Origin: Rhodoblastus acidophilus
GTDB lineage: Bacteria; Pseudomonadota; Alphaproteobacteria; Rhizobiales; Beijerinckiaceae
Assembly (NCBI RefSeq): GCF_009720655.1
Contig: NZ_WNKS01000001.1
Location: 248,001-312,000 of the forward strand
Length of the DNA: 64,000 bases
Direction: 5' to 3'
The notes under the pieces were generated by a model. It made no database searches and had not been told where the DNA came from. It saw nothing but the letters and a program-made list of their open reading frames with translations. Within the stretch, counting starts at the first letter, position 1. Every line of letters starts with the position of its first letter. The position numbers and the translations under genes were made by a program. Below are positions 8,957 through 19,900 of the stretch, in pieces.

Positions 8957-9793
8957 ATGAACGAAGCTTATTCCCAAGACCATGACGCCACGAGCGCGGA
9001 AGTTTTTGGCGGCGACGCCAGCGGCTTCATTCCCGCCCTGCCGGAAAAGATGTCGGTGCGCAATCTCGACTTTTTCTACGGCGACAACAGGGCGCTCAAG
9101 AGCGTGAACGTGCCGCTCTACGACCGGAAGGTGACCGCCTTCATCGGCCCGTCCGGCTGCGGCAAGTCCACGCTGCTGCGCGTGCTCAACCGCATGTACG
9201 ACCTCTATCCGGGCCAACGCGCGGTCGGCGATGTTTTGCTCGATGGCGAGAATGTGCTCGATCCCAGGCTCGACGTGAATGCGCTTCGCGCCCGCGTGGG
9301 CATGGTCTTTCAAAAACCGACGCCGTTCCCGATGACCATTTACGAGAACATCGCTTTTGGCGTGCGGCTCTATGAAAAGCTCGGCAAGGCCGACATGGAC
9401 GAGCGCGTCGAAAAGGCGCTGCGCGGCGCGGCGATCTGGGACGAGGTCAAGGACAAGCTCAACGCCTCCGGCCTGTCGCTGTCGGGCGGCCAGCAGCAGC
9501 GCCTGTGCATCGCCCGCACCGTGGCGATCCAGCCGGAAGTGATCCTGTTCGACGAACCCTGCTCGGCGCTCGATCCGATCTCGACCGCCAAGATCGAGGA
9601 ATTGTTCGACGAATTGCGCGAGGCCTACACGATCGCCATCGTCACCCACAACATGCAGCAGGCCGTGCGCGTCTCCCAGTACACCGCTTTCATGTATCTC
9701 GGCGAAATGGTCGAATTCGGCGAGACCGACCAGATTTTCCAGACGCCGCGCGAGAGCCGCACGCAGGATTACATCACCGGCCGCTTCGGCTGA
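8957..9793 (+). CDS. pstB: Phosphate ABC transporter ATP-binding protein
   Basis: 278 residues. Walker [10 protein letters not shown] is at residues 64-72, the Q-loop is in [18 protein letters not shown], the signature is [14 protein letters not shown], Walker B is [14 protein letters not shown], and the switch histidine is in IVTHNMQQA. The first 30 residues are a non-conserved extension. It powers PstSCA and, with PhoU, relays phosphate status to PhoR. No defects are visible. Confidence 0.97.
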   Translation: MNEAYSQDHDATSAEVFGGDASGFIPALPEKMSVRNLDFFYGDNRALKSVNVPLYDRKVTAFIGPSGCGKSTLLRVLNRMYDLYPGQRAVGDVLLDGENVLDPRLDVNALRARVGMVFQKPTPFPMTIYENIAFGVRLYEKLGKADMDERVEKALRGAAIWDEVKDKLNASGLSLSGGQQQRLCIARTVAIQPEVILFDEPCSALDPISTAKIEELFDELREAYTIAIVTHNMQQAVRVSQYTAFMYLGEMVEFGETDQIFQTPRESRTQDYITGRFG

Positions 9794-9809
9794 AGTTTGA
9801 GAGAGTCCC

Positions 9810-10505
9810 ATGGCCGAACATACTGTCAAATCCTTCGACGCCGAGCTTGAACTGCTCGGGCGCCATATTTCCGAAATGGGCGGCATCGCCGAAAAAATGC
9901 TCGCCGACGCCATGGACGCGCTGGCCAACATGAACGCCGAACTGGCGCAGCAGGTCATCGCCGTCGATCCCCGGCTCGACGCCTTGCAGCGCACGGTGGA
10001 GGAGGAAACCGTCTCCATCATCGCCCGGCGCCAGCCGGTCGCCATCGATCTGCGCGAGATCGTCGGGGCGCTGCGCATTTCCAGCGATCTCGAACGCGTC
10101 GGCGACCTCGCCAAGAACATCGCCAAGCGCACGGTCAAGGTCGCCGGCGAAGGCCGCATTCCCCGCGCCATCGGCGGCTTGCGCGGCATGCACGATCTCG
10201 CGGTGGTGCAGCTCAACGACGTGCTCGACGCCTATGCCCAGCGCGACGCCGAGCGGGCCAAGGCGGTGTGGCTGCGCGACGCCGAGCTGGACGCGATGGA
10301 AGACGCCGTGTTCCGCGAATTGCTCACCCACATGATGGAAGATCCGCGCAACATCACGTTTTGCACGCATCTGCTGTTCTGCTCGAAGAACCTGGAGCGG
10401 GTTGGCGACCACACCACCAATATCGCCGAGACCGTCTATTACATCGTCGGCGGCCGGCCGCTGCCGACGGAACGGCCGCGCGGCGGCGATTCCGCCGCGG
10501 CCTGA
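9810..10505 (+). CDS. phoU: Phosphate signalling regulator PhoU
   Basis: 231 residues built of two repeated three-helix PhoU domains; each has the metal-binding pattern, seen as DLREIVGALRISSDLERVGDLAKNIA near residues 82-107 and FCTHLLFCSKNLERVGDHTTNIAETV in the second half. PhoU bridges PstB and PhoR and keeps PhoR inactive when phosphate is plentiful. It sits 16 bases after pstB, and phoB follows after 13 bases, so it is part of the same operon. A GAGAG ribosome site precedes the ATG. Confidence 0.96.
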   Translation: MAEHTVKSFDAELELLGRHISEMGGIAEKMLADAMDALANMNAELAQQVIAVDPRLDALQRTVEEETVSIIARRQPVAIDLREIVGALRISSDLERVGDLAKNIAKRTVKVAGEGRIPRAIGGLRGMHDLAVVQLNDVLDAYAQRDAERAKAVWLRDAELDAMEDAVFRELLTHMMEDPRNITFCTHLLFCSKNLERVGDHTTNIAETVYYIVGGRPLPTERPRGGDSAAA

Positions 10506-10518
10506 ACGGAGCGACGCC

Positions 10519-11259
10519 ATGAACGAGACGCGCGCAATGAACGTGAGCGCCGCCCAACGCGGAGCGCCGCGCATTCTGGTGGTCGAGGACGAATCCGCTT
10601 TGTCGCTGCTGCTGGCCTATAATCTCGAAGCCGAGGGGTTTCTGGTCGAGCGCGTCGAGCGCGGCGACGAGGCGGAATTGCGGCTGGAAGAGTCGGTTCC
10701 CGACCTCGTCATTCTCGACTGGATGCTGCCGGGCGTCTCGGGCCTGGAAATCTGCCGGCGCTTGCGCGCGCGGGACGCCACGCGGACCTTGCCGGTGATC
10801 ATGCTCACCGCGCGTGGCGAAGAGGGGGAGCGGGTGCGCGGCCTCTCTGTCGGCGCCGACGATTATGTGGTCAAACCGTTTTCGGTGCCGGAGCTGATGG
10901 CGCGGGTGCGCGCCCTGTTGCGCCGCGCCCGTCCGGAGCGGGTGGCGACGAAATTGTCCGCCGGCGACATCGAGCTTGATCGCGAGACCCGCCGGGTGCG
11001 CCGCGCCGGCCGCGACATCCATTTGGGGCCGACCGAATTCCGCTTGTTGGAATATCTGATGGAAAAGCCGGGGCGGGTTTTTGCCCGCGCGCAATTGCTG
11101 GACAGCGTCTGGGGGTTTTCCGTCGAGATCGACGAGCGCACCGTGGACGTGCATATCGGGCGGCTGCGAAAAGCGTTGGCCAAGGCGGAGGAGACCGATC
11201 CGATCCGCACGGTTCGGGGCGCCGGCTATGCGTTCGACGAGACGTTTGGGCGGGCGTGA
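10519..11259 (+). CDS. phoB: Phosphate regulon response regulator
   Basis: The start at 10519 has GGAG upstream; an earlier in-frame ATG inside phoU is rejected. 246 residues: a receiver domain with the phosphorylated Asp67 in LVILDWMLPGVSGLE and the conserved lysine in YVVKPFSVPEL, then an OmpR-type winged helix (LGPTEFRLLEYLMEKPGRVFAR ... IDERTVDVHIGRLRKAL). The N-terminus has about 16 extra residues before RILVVEDE. It should bind the Pho box at 5937-5965, closing a feedback loop around the operon. Confidence 0.95.
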   Translation: MNETRAMNVSAAQRGAPRILVVEDESALSLLLAYNLEAEGFLVERVERGDEAELRLEESVPDLVILDWMLPGVSGLEICRRLRARDATRTLPVIMLTARGEEGERVRGLSVGADDYVVKPFSVPELMARVRALLRRARPERVATKLSAGDIELDRETRRVRRAGRDIHLGPTEFRLLEYLMEKPGRVFARAQLLDSVWGFSVEIDERTVDVHIGRLRKALAKAEETDPIRTVRGAGYAFDETFGRA

Positions 11260-11284
11260 GGGGCAAGGAACGTGTCAAAAGAAA

Positions 11285-11318
11285 CCCCGCAGGAAAGCAC
11301 ATGGTATATTCTGCGGGG
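11285..11318. terminator. Hairpin between phoB and the convergent accessory gene
   Basis: Arms CCCCGCAG (11285-11292) and CTGCGGGG (11311-11318) form a perfect 8-bp stem around an 18-base loop. It lies in the 71-base gap between two convergent genes, so it may end transcripts from both sides. No long T-run is present on either strand. Confidence 0.5.
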
Positions 11319-11330
11319 CGCGTTCACGAA

Positions 11331-11918
11331 TCATACAAAGCCAAAGTCGATGTCGTTGTTTCCGTCGCGCTGACCCTTTTTCAGGAATGCCTTAGCACTT
11401 AACGGCAAACGTATCATTCCAGAACTCCATTGATCAACTCCGCTCGCAATATTTTCAGTTCCGACAAACGTTTTTAACAGCACCGGGTCTGCATCTCGAT
11501 TTGGCGTAATCGCGTCTTCCTTGAATGCTATGTAACATCTAATTGAATTAAAACTGTATATTCCCAATATGCGTGCGGTGGCGATCGCTGTCAGGTACAT
11601 TCCAGACAGTTGCTTTAGAGCCTTTATCCATTCATTGTACGTAAGCTTTGATTTCATCTCTATTATATGCAAATGAAAACCGCTCTCATCGAAAGAGACA
11701 AAAGCCCCTTCTGCGCAACTACGATTAGAAAGCGCCCAAACCATGGGGGCTTTATTGGTAGCTTTCAGCATGATGCAAGCCGCCGTATGTGAAAAATAGG
11801 CCCGTCCAGCTCCGCTACAGCTTTTTTCTTCAATGAAGAAGCGTGCGGCTGGCTCGGTGAAATAAACGAAATCGGAATTGAAATGCTCAAGCGCGGAGCG
11901 GCAGTCATCGATGATCAT
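11331..11918 (-). CDS. Unknown protein paired with ATPase; candidate PD-(D/E)XK nuclease
   Basis: 195 residues, no family recognised by name. The central stretch ESGFHLHIIEMKSKLTYNEW carries E87-x-K89 at the end of a predicted beta strand, preceded by acidic residues (E70, D77) and followed by a helix with LKQLSG (Gln103). That order is what a PD-(D/E)XK nuclease core looks like, but this is inference from one motif. The gene overlaps the ATPase gene by 4 bases (ATGA), so the two are translationally coupled. GC content is clearly lower than in phoB and DUF2126 on either side, suggesting the pair was acquired together. Confidence 0.65.
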   Translation of the reverse strand: MIIDDCRSALEHFNSDFVYFTEPAARFFIEEKSCSGAGRAYFSHTAACIMLKATNKAPMVWALSNRSCAEGAFVSFDESGFHLHIIEMKSKLTYNEWIKALKQLSGMYLTAIATARILGIYSFNSIRCYIAFKEDAITPNRDADPVLLKTFVGTENIASGVDQWSSGMIRLPLSAKAFLKKGQRDGNNDIDFGFV

Positions 11919-13252
11919 TGATTCTCGCGAATTTCAACTGTTTCCTTGGCAAGAGCGACAAGCGTGTCATTCAAACTCTTCACCACGAACCCGGCAGGGG
12001 TGCACTCAAGCTTGTGGATTTCAGTGCCGTCGTCGGAAGCGATGAACTCGTATACAGCAATTTTCAATGGATCAATGAGGTCGGCCTTGTTGTAGCCAAA
12101 CCTCTTCAGTAGTTTCGTTTGCTGTGGATGTTTGTATAGCGATATTAGATTGTTGATCTGTTGCATGAACGTGTCGCTATGAGTGGTCAATGTGACCTGA
12201 GCTCCCGATGAGACCATGCGGCCAATAGCGCGCGCCATCTCCCGTTGTGCCTCGAGATGCAAATGCGCTTCGGGTTCCTCCAAAATCAAATGTCGACCAC
12301 GAACATCTGATCTCAATGCCACACAGAATGGGGCCAACTCGGTTATCATGGAGGATGTTGCATAAAGCGGCAATTCAACATCGGATCCTCGCGGTTTGTA
12401 TTTATAGTCCGGGGTACCCTGGCGCCGCTGCGCCTCGATAGCTCCTCCTATCACGTTGTCATCTAGCCACGCAGAAAGCTTGTTCTTTTGAGAGGGTCGA
12501 TCAGAAAAGTTCGGGCGAACCATTTCTCTGAGAAATTGCTGAAATGGAAGAGGAAGCTCTCGAGACGAGCTGTTTTCCTTAGAGCCTAAACTGTCGGACG
12601 CCAGCGAACCAAGGGCAAGCATAAGACCGGTTCGAGCTGCTGGAATGTACGTGCTCCGTTGAGGAATGAAATCAACTTCGCCCTGTATAGCCAATTGAAC
12701 AATGTGCCCAAAAATAATATCTGTGGCAATCGAACTTTCCTTCCACAGGAATGAGGGAAACACGGCCTCAAATAGCTTCGCGCCTCCCTCTGCCACGAAT
12801 TGCACCACTCGCTCGTCGAACTCATGACCAATCCGAGCCTTCTCTGAAACAGTGGAAACACGGATCGCAAATGGTTTGAACTCTGAACAAATAACGTTTA
12901 GATATGCATCTCTAAAGCCTTCGTAAGCAAATACCTTTGAAAAAAAGGCTGGCGCAGAACGTCGAAAGAGCTCGTTGAGATAGGATGCTACCTCTCCTAA
13001 TTTTTCGCTTGTAATTACAAGCTCCCGATCGTTTTCGGACGCAGTAAATTCGGAAAACTCAGTGAACCATTTTGGTCTCTTTGTTCGTGCGTCCTTTGTA
13101 TTGAGAATTGGACTGAGATTCGACAAGCACCAAACGGAAGTCGCGGCGTAGCTCTTGCCGGTGTTGTTTTTTCCGACGAAAATCGTGAGCGGGGCAAGCT
13201 TTACGTGCCCCCGACCTACCTTACCTAGATTCTTGATTTCAAATTCTAGCAT
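11915..13252 (-). CDS. OLD-like/AAA_15-type ATPase of a probable two-gene defence module
   Basis: 445 residues from the ATG at 13252; an upstream ATG at 13330 would add 26 residues before the conserved LEFEIKNLGKV start. Walker A is GKNNTGKS (residues 27-34). The ABC-type Walker B region reads HLILEEPEAHLHLEAQREMA followed by the histidine switch TLTTHSDTFMQQINNLI. There is no C-terminal TOPRIM domain, unlike true OLD nucleases, and the protein stops soon after the ATPase core, so nuclease activity would have to come from the downstream partner. SMC/Rad50-like ATPases of this kind commonly act with a small effector against phage. Low GC marks it as accessory. Confidence 0.85.
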   Translation of the reverse strand: MLEFEIKNLGKVGRGHVKLAPLTIFVGKNNTGKSYAATSVWCLSNLSPILNTKDARTKRPKWFTEFSEFTASENDRELVITSEKLGEVASYLNELFRRSAPAFFSKVFAYEGFRDAYLNVICSEFKPFAIRVSTVSEKARIGHEFDERVVQFVAEGGAKLFEAVFPSFLWKESSIATDIIFGHIVQLAIQGEVDFIPQRSTYIPAARTGLMLALGSLASDSLGSKENSSSRELPLPFQQFLREMVRPNFSDRPSQKNKLSAWLDDNVIGGAIEAQRRQGTPDYKYKPRGSDVELPLYATSSMITELAPFCVALRSDVRGRHLILEEPEAHLHLEAQREMARAIGRMVSSGAQVTLTTHSDTFMQQINNLISLYKHPQQTKLLKRFGYNKADLIDPLKIAVYEFIASDDGTEIHKLECTPAGFVVKSLNDTLVALAKETVEIRENQ

Positions 13253-13396
13253 GGCAGCTTTCAGTTCGCGAAAACGGATGGCGGTTCCGATTTTGTGTGA
13301 TCTTGATACCAAACGATTAATTATCGTCAAAGCCCTCGCAAGCGAAGGCTAAATCATAAGTCGGGGGCATGGCGTGGGTTCGGCGAGACTTTTGAG

Positions 13397-13443
13397 GGGC
13401 GTGACGATGAGTGCCTAAACCTTAGGCGCCTCTCGTCACGCCC
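13397..13443. repeat. Long imperfect inverted repeat
   Basis: Two 22-base arms (13397-13418 and 13422-13443) pair over 11 outer bases (GGGCGTGACGA) and 6 inner bases (GCCTAA) with a small internal mismatch and a 3-base loop. It lies between the divergent ATPase gene and the DUF2126 gene, at the right border of the low-GC insertion. It could be a terminator-like structure, an operator or a mobile palindrome; the sequence does not decide. Confidence 0.6.
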
Positions 13444-13529
13444 GCGCCCATCTGTCCAGATTTAGGACGTGACAGGCCCGCCCCGGGCCGCGCATAAAGC
13501 TGCGCAACGCAATAGAAAACGGGGCGATC

Positions 13530-16500
13530 ATGGCCATTCTCGCCAAACTGCATCATTCCACGCGATACAGCTACGATCGTCCGGTGATGCTGGGGCCGCA
13601 GGTGGTGCGGCTGCGCCCCGCGCCGCATTGCCGAACCCCGGTCCACGCCTATTCGCTGACCATCGAGCCGGCCAATCATTTCATCAACTGGCAGCAGGAC
13701 CCGCACGGCAATTATCTCGCCCGCCTCGTCTTTCCCGAGCCGACGACGGAATTCGCCATCACCGTCGATCTGCTCGCGGAAATGGCGGTCTATAACCCCT
13801 TCGACTTCTTCATCGAGGACTACGCCCAAAAAGTCCCGTTCGTCTATGCGGACAGCCTCGCCAAGGACATTTCCGCCTATATTGGCGCGGAGCCGGCCGG
13901 GCCGCTGCTGCAAGACTATTTGACCACGATTCCCCGCGCGGAAACGCCCACTGTCGATTTCCTCGTGGCGCTCAACACCGCCTTGCAGCACAGAATCAAA
14001 TATGTGGTGCGCATGGAGCCGGGCGTGCAGTCGCCCGAGCAGACCCTGGAGCTTGGCTCCGGCTCGTGCCGCGACACCGGCTGGCTGCTGGTGCAGATTC
14101 TTCGAAACCTCGGGTTCGCCGCGCGCTTTGTTTCCGGTTACCTGATCCAGTTGAAACCCGATCTGGAGGCCCTCGACGGGCCCTCCGGGACCGACCACGA
14201 TTTCACCGACCTGCACGCCTGGGCCGAGGTCTATATTCCCGGCGCCGGCTGGATCGGCCTCGATCCGACCTCCGGCCTGTTCGCTGGCGAGGGCCATCTT
14301 CCGATCGCCGCCACGCCGCATTTTTCTTCGGCCTCGCCCATCGAAGGCTCCTACGCCGGCGACGCCCGCGCCGATTTCGCCTTCGAAATGCGCGTGGACC
14401 GGGTGGACGAAAAGCCGCGCGTCACCGCGCCGTTTTCGGACGAGGCCTGGGAGCGGCTCGACGCGCTTGGAAAGTTGGTGGACCGCGAATTGCGCGCCCA
14501 GGACGTGCGGCTCACCATGGGCGGCGAGCCCACCTTCGTCTCCATCGACGATTATCAGGCGGCGGAGTGGAACACCGATGCGGTGGGGCCGACCAAGCGC
14601 GCCATCGCCGACGAGCTAATCCGCCGGTTGCGCGACTCCTTCGCGCCCAACGGTTTTCTGCACTACGGGCAGGGCAAGTGGTATCCCGGCGAAAGCCTGC
14701 CGCGCTGGACCTTTTCGCTGTACTGGCGCAAGGACGGCGAGCCGATCTGGCGCGACGTCAACCTGATCGCCCGCGAAAACCCGTCGGAAAAAGCCACGCC
14801 GGAGCAGGCGCAGGTTTTTTGCACGGCGGTTGCGCAGAAACTCGAGATCACCCCCGACCATGTCGTGCCCGCCTATGAAGACCCCGCCGAATGGGTGCTG
14901 AAAGAGGCGGAGCTGCCGTTCAATGTGACGCCGGGCGACAGCCGGCTCGCCGAGCCGGAGGAGCGCGCCCGCTTCGCCCGCGTGTTCGACCACGGCCTCA
15001 ACCGCGCCAGCGGCTATGTGCTGCCGGTGCAGCGCTGGAACGCTGAGCCGAGCAAACGCTCGTGGATCAGCCAGAAATGGCCGCTGCGGCGCGGCGCCCT
15101 GTTCCTGAAACCGGGCGATTCGCCGGTGGGCTATCGCCTGCCGCTGGCGTCGCTGCCCTATGTCGCGCCCGACGCCTATCCGTTCATCATGGAGCAGGAC
15201 CCGACGGCGGAGCTGCCGCCCCTGCCCAAGGCCGCTGAAATCGCCCAGAAATTTACGCGCGGCGCCCGCGACGGCGCCGAACGCGCCGAGCAGAACGAGC
15301 AGACGCTGGGCGAAACCATCGACGTGCGCACCGCGCTGGCGGTCGAGCCGCGCGACGGTCGCCTGCATGTGTTCATGCCGCCGGTGAAGGCGCTGGAGGA
15401 TTATCTGGACCTGCTGGCGGTGGTCGAGGCCGCCGCCGCCGAGACCGGCCTGCCCGTGCATATCGAAGGCTATGCGCCGCCGGTCGATCCGCGCTTGCAG
15501 GTGATCCGCGTCGCGCCCGATCCCGGCGTGATCGAGGTCAACGTCCATCCCACCGACAATTGGGACGAACTCGTCAATATTTCCCGCACGCTCTACGAGC
15601 AGGCGCGGCAGTGCCGGCTCGGCACCGAAAAATTCATGGTCGACGGCCGCCATGTCGGGACAGGGGGCGGCAACCATGTGGTGATCGGCGGCGCCACGCC
15701 GATGGATTCGCCGTTTTTGCGCCGGCCCGACCTGCTCAAGAGTCTCGTGCTTTACTGGCAGCGCCGGCCGTCGCTGTCCTATCTGTTTTCGGGACTGTTC
15801 ATCGGCCCGACCTCGCAATCGCCGCGCGTCGACGAGGCGCGGCACGACGCGCTCTACGAGCTGGAAATCGCCCTGGCCATGACCCCGCCGCCGGGGGGAG
15901 GGAACACGCCGCCCTGGCTGGTGGACCGGCTCTATCGCAATCTGCTCACCGATGTCACCGGCAACACCCATCGCTCGGAAATCTGCATCGACAAGCTCTA
16001 TTCGCCGTCGGGACCGACCGGGCGGCTCGGGCTTGTCGAATTCCGCGCCTTCGAAATGCCGCCGGACGCGCGCATGTCGCTGGCGCAGCAGCTTTTGTTG
16101 CGCGCCTTGGTGGCGTGGTTCTGGCGCGAGCCGCAGGATGGCAATCTGTCGCGCTGGGGCACCAGCCTGCATGACCGCTTCATGCTGCCGCACTATGTCT
16201 GGCGCGACTTTTTGGATGTTTTGGACGACCTGAAGCGCGCCGGTTACGCTTTTGATCCCGAATGGTATCGCGCCCAGTTCGAGTTCCGCTTCCCCTTCTA
16301 CGGGCAGGTCGAGCATTCCGGCGTCAAGATGGAGATCCGGCAGGCTTTGGAGCCCTGGCACGTGATGGGCGAGGAGGGGGCGATCGGGGGAACCGTGCGT
16401 TACGTCGATTCGTCCGTCGAGCGCCTGCAAGTGCGGGTGGAAGGGTTTAATGAGGCGCGCCATGTCGTGACCTGCAACGGCCGCAAACTGCCGATGGGAT

Positions 16501-16838
16501 CGACCGGTGTGCGCGGCGAGGCCGTGGCGGGGGTGCGCTTCAAGGCGTGGCAGCCCTATTCCGGCCTGCATCCGACGGTGTGGCCGCATGTGCCGCTGAC
16601 GTTCGACATCGTCGACAAGTGGTCGAAGCGGTCGCTGGGCGGCTGCGTCTATTATTCCGCGCATCCCGGCGGGCGCAATTACGAGACGTTTCCGGTCAAT
16701 TCCTACGAGGCCGAGGCGCGGCGTCTCGCCCGCTTCCAGGACCACGGGCATACGCCGGGATCGATCTGGTTGCCGCATGACGAGGTTTCGGGGGATTTTC
16801 CGACCACGCTGGATTTGAGAAGGCCGAGGGGGGTGTGA
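13530..16838 (+). CDS. Large transglutaminase-like/DUF2126 protein
   Basis: 1102 residues. Residues 1-90 match the bacterial transglutaminase N-terminal region ([18 protein letters not shown]). The transglutaminase core follows, with probable triad Cys180 ([12 protein letters not shown]), His229 ([10 protein letters not shown]) and Asp245 (GLDPTSG). From about residue 330 to the end is the DUF2126 region ([34 protein letters not shown]). Such proteins are usually encoded with circularly permuted ATP-grasp, alpha-E and small transglutaminase proteins; here those three are 30 kb away at 43.6-46.8 kb. The likely role is making or cutting an unidentified peptide, not animal-type crosslinking. Base composition is native. 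Confidence 0.9.
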   Translation: MAILAKLHHSTRYSYDRPVMLGPQVVRLRPAPHCRTPVHAYSLTIEPANHFINWQQDPHGNYLARLVFPEPTTEFAITVDLLAEMAVYNPFDFFIEDYAQKVPFVYADSLAKDISAYIGAEPAGPLLQDYLTTIPRAETPTVDFLVALNTALQHRIKYVVRMEPGVQSPEQTLELGSGSCRDTGWLLVQILRNLGFAARFVSGYLIQLKPDLEALDGPSGTDHDFTDLHAWAEVYIPGAGWIGLDPTSGLFAGEGHLPIAATPHFSSASPIEGSYAGDARADFAFEMRVDRVDEKPRVTAPFSDEAWERLDALGKLVDRELRAQDVRLTMGGEPTFVSIDDYQAAEWNTDAVGPTKRAIADELIRRLRDSFAPNGFLHYGQGKWYPGESLPRWTFSLYWRKDGEPIWRDVNLIARENPSEKATPEQAQVFCTAVAQKLEITPDHVVPAYEDPAEWVLKEAELPFNVTPGDSRLAEPEERARFARVFDHGLNRASGYVLPVQRWNAEPSKRSWISQKWPLRRGALFLKPGDSPVGYRLPLASLPYVAPDAYPFIMEQDPTAELPPLPKAAEIAQKFTRGARDGAERAEQNEQTLGETIDVRTALAVEPRDGRLHVFMPPVKALEDYLDLLAVVEAAAAETGLPVHIEGYAPPVDPRLQVIRVAPDPGVIEVNVHPTDNWDELVNISRTLYEQARQCRLGTEKFMVDGRHVGTGGGNHVVIGGATPMDSPFLRRPDLLKSLVLYWQRRPSLSYLFSGLFIGPTSQSPRVDEARHDALYELEIALAMTPPPGGGNTPPWLVDRLYRNLLTDVTGNTHRSEICIDKLYSPSGPTGRLGLVEFRAFEMPPDARMSLAQQLLLRALVAWFWREPQDGNLSRWGTSLHDRFMLPHYVWRDFLDVLDDLKRAGYAFDPEWYRAQFEFRFPFYGQVEHSGVKMEIRQALEPWHVMGEEGAIGGTVRYVDSSVERLQVRVEGFNEARHVVTCNGRKLPMGSTGVRGEAVAGVRFKAWQPYSGLHPTVWPHVPLTFDIVDKWSKRSLGGCVYYSAHPGGRNYETFPVNSYEAEARRLARFQDHGHTPGSIWLPHDEVSGDFPTTLDLRRPRGV

Positions 16839-16996
16839 GGGGCTTCGCATTTGTAGCGCGCAGCCGGAGGTAGCCATTTCCGCTTCCGCTGGGAAAGCCG
16901 AAGCTTGACAAAAGGGAAGCTGCGGCCCGGATATGGGCGACAAGGGAGTCGCGCGCCCGCGCGCCTCTCGTAAAAGTGATTTTTCGCGGAATTGCG

Positions 16997-19900
16997 ATGC
17001 CGACGACTCCCGACGCGCCAAAGAATTTTCTCGGCATTATGGTGTCGAGCACCTTCACCGATCTCCGGGAACATCGTGCGCGACTGCTTGATGCCATACG
17101 CGGCCTTCGCTTCATGCCGGTGGGGATGGAGGATGTTGGGGCCCGCGCCGATCTCGACGTCATTGATTCCTCGCTGAAAATGGTGGCGGAGTCCGCCGCC
17201 TATATCGGCGTGATCAGCCGGAAATACGGGCAAACGCCCGTATGTCCGAAGCGGAACCCCGACAAGCTCTCGATCACGGAGCTTGAGTTCAACGAGGCCA
17301 TGCGGCTGAAGCGGCCCGTCTTGATCTTCATCATGAGCGAAAAGCATCCGCTTACGGAAGCGGATATGGAGTTTGATTCGGAAAAGAGGGCGAAACTCGC
17401 TGCTTTTCGTGAACGCGCCAAGATCATGCGCGAAGGGAGCGATGTTCACCGAATTTACGACGTGTTCGACAGCCTCGAAGATTTTTCGAACAAGGCAGCC
17501 AAGGCGGTCGGACGTTTGAGCGAATTCCTGAGGACACCCGGCGTTGAGGAAAGGCAAGCGCCGCCGGAGGACGAGTCCGAAGAAGACATCCTGCCGCATG
17601 CGCCGGCCCTGCGCGCCCTGCCTAAATATCTCGGCTCGCACGCCTTTCTGGGTCGCGCCGCGGAATTGCAGGCGCTGGACGACTGGAGCGCCGCCGCCGA
17701 TCCCCACCCGATGCTGCTGTTCGAGGCCATGGGCGGTTCGGGCAAGAGCATCCTGACCTGGCATTGGGTCAACAATGGCGCGACCACCATTCGCAACGAC
17801 TGGTGTGGCCGCTTCTGGTATTCGTTCTACGAGCGCGGCGCGGTCATGTCGGATTTCTGCCGTCACGCCCTCGCCTATTTCAAGGGCAAGCCGGTCGAGG
17901 ATTTTGTCAAGAAGCGCACGCCGGAACTCGCCGATCTCCTGATCCCCGAACTGGAGCGCAAGCCTTGGCTGCTCATGCTCGACGGGTTGGAGCGCGTGCT
18001 GGTCGCCTATCACCGCTACGACGCCGCGCAGATGCGGGACGAGGAGGCGGACGAAGCCACCGATCAAATCGCCAAACGCGCCCCCTGCGCCGCGATTCGG
18101 CCGGAAGATGACGACCTGTTGCGTCGTCTCGCTGCTGCCGGACTTTCGAAGATTCTCGTCACTTCGCGCCTGACGCCGGCGGCATTGGTCAATAAATCGG
18201 GTCAGCCTGTGCCCGGCGTGCGTCGCGAATTCCTGAGAGGACTGCGACCGCCGGACGCCGAATCCTTGTTCCGCGCTTGCGGTGTCACAGGCGATTCGCA
18301 AGCGATCCAGACCTATCTGCAAAGCAATTGCGACTGCCACCCCCTCGTCACAGGCGCGTTGGCCGGCCTTGTTAACGACTATCCGCCGGACCGTGGTAAT
18401 TTCGAACTCTGGGCGGCGGACCCGTCCTTTGGCGGCAAACTCAATCTGGCCGAACTCGATCTGACACAAAAGCGCAATCACATCCTCCTCGCCGCAATTA
18501 ACGCCCTCCGGCCCGAAAGTCTTCAACTCCTGCAAACGCTTGCCCTTCTGCAAGCCGGCGCGACCTTCGATACGCTGAAAAACTTCAATCCGCATCTGCC
18601 GCCGCAACCGCATGACGAAACGAAACTGAACAAACAACGTGTTTATCTGGCCTCGGTAGAAGAGTGCTCGCACGAATATGCCGTGCGCGATGCATCGGAG
18701 CGGCTTTGGAATACAATTCGAGATCTGGAGAAGCGTGGATTGTTGCAATACGACGGCGCCGGGAAACGATACGATTTGCATCCAGTAATGCGGGGTGTTG
18801 CCGCCGGACGGATGGGCGACGATGACGCTAGAAAGCTTGGTCAACAGGTCGTCGATTTCTTTTCCATCCAGCCGCACAACGCTTGGGTGCAGGCCGAGAC
18901 CTTGGACGATTTAGCAATAGGTCTGCAAATTTTGCAGACTCTCCTACGGATGGAGCGTTTTCAGGAAGCCGCGGAATTTCTCGAAGGAGATTTCTCGAAT
19001 GCTTTGATTTTCAATCTGGACGCCAAGGAAGAAATAGCGGCGTTAATGAAGCCTTTTTTTCCGAATGGGTGGAGCTCTAGTGTGGGCTTAATATCTAAAT
19101 TTCAATTATTAAGTATCAAAAACATAGCATCGTTTCCGTTTATAATTGAAAAGCCACTATTGTCGATAGCGATTCTTGAATCCGCTGTCCCATTAGGTTT
19201 AGAAGTTGGGAATGTACATAATGTTAGATCTTTATTATCCAATATTATGATAGCTTATGATAATTCGAATAAAATACACTCTATGAGTTGTGTTTTATCA
19301 TTTTTAGCAAAAATAGAACCGTTTCTGGTTATCAATGATGATATTTTAAGAAGCGCGTGTGACTCTATGTTTTATTATACAATTATAGGAATGTACGATC
19401 ACGCCGATAAATTATGGAAAAAAATTGATTCGATTGGCGAAATGTATTCGATAGATTATAATTATTCTGGTTATTCTGAGTATTGTCGAGCGGAGTATCT
19501 TTTTTGTCTGGGGGAATTAGAGGAGGGTTTTCTACTAAGAGCAGAAGGGTTGGCTGACAATGGAAGAAATAGACTTGTTGTAAAAGCGCTTACAAAATTG
19601 AGGGGGCGATGGCATATGCTGCTGCGTCAGCCGCAGGAAGCTGTAGTCAGCCTTGCAAGGGGTGTGCGTTTGGCCCGCGAAGCAGGTCAGCATGATTCCG
19701 AGGCCGAAGCGCTGCTCGCGTTGGCGCAACTCCGAGCAGGGCATAGAATCGATGCGCGCGCCGACGCGGAGAGGCTCGATGGGAAGACGAAGAGCCTATA
19801 TCTTGCCGAGCTTTGGCGGGAAAGTGGTCACACCGACAGGGCGATCGTTCAGGCCTTGCGTGCTCACGAATGGGCAGTCGCCGACGGCGAACCGTACGTG

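Noticed and set aside
11331-13252. Septu (PtuAB) or PARIS defence system
   Set aside because: The partner lacks an HNH motif (PtuB) and does not look like a TOPRIM/DUF4435 protein (AriB); it was left unnamed.
14616-17021. 801-residue frame antisense to the DUF2126 gene
   Set aside because: His/Arg/Gly-rich mirror of a well-supported gene on the + strand; typical antisense frame in high-GC DNA. The same applies to long antisense frames over carA, the UPF0104 gene, bcsA and bcsB.
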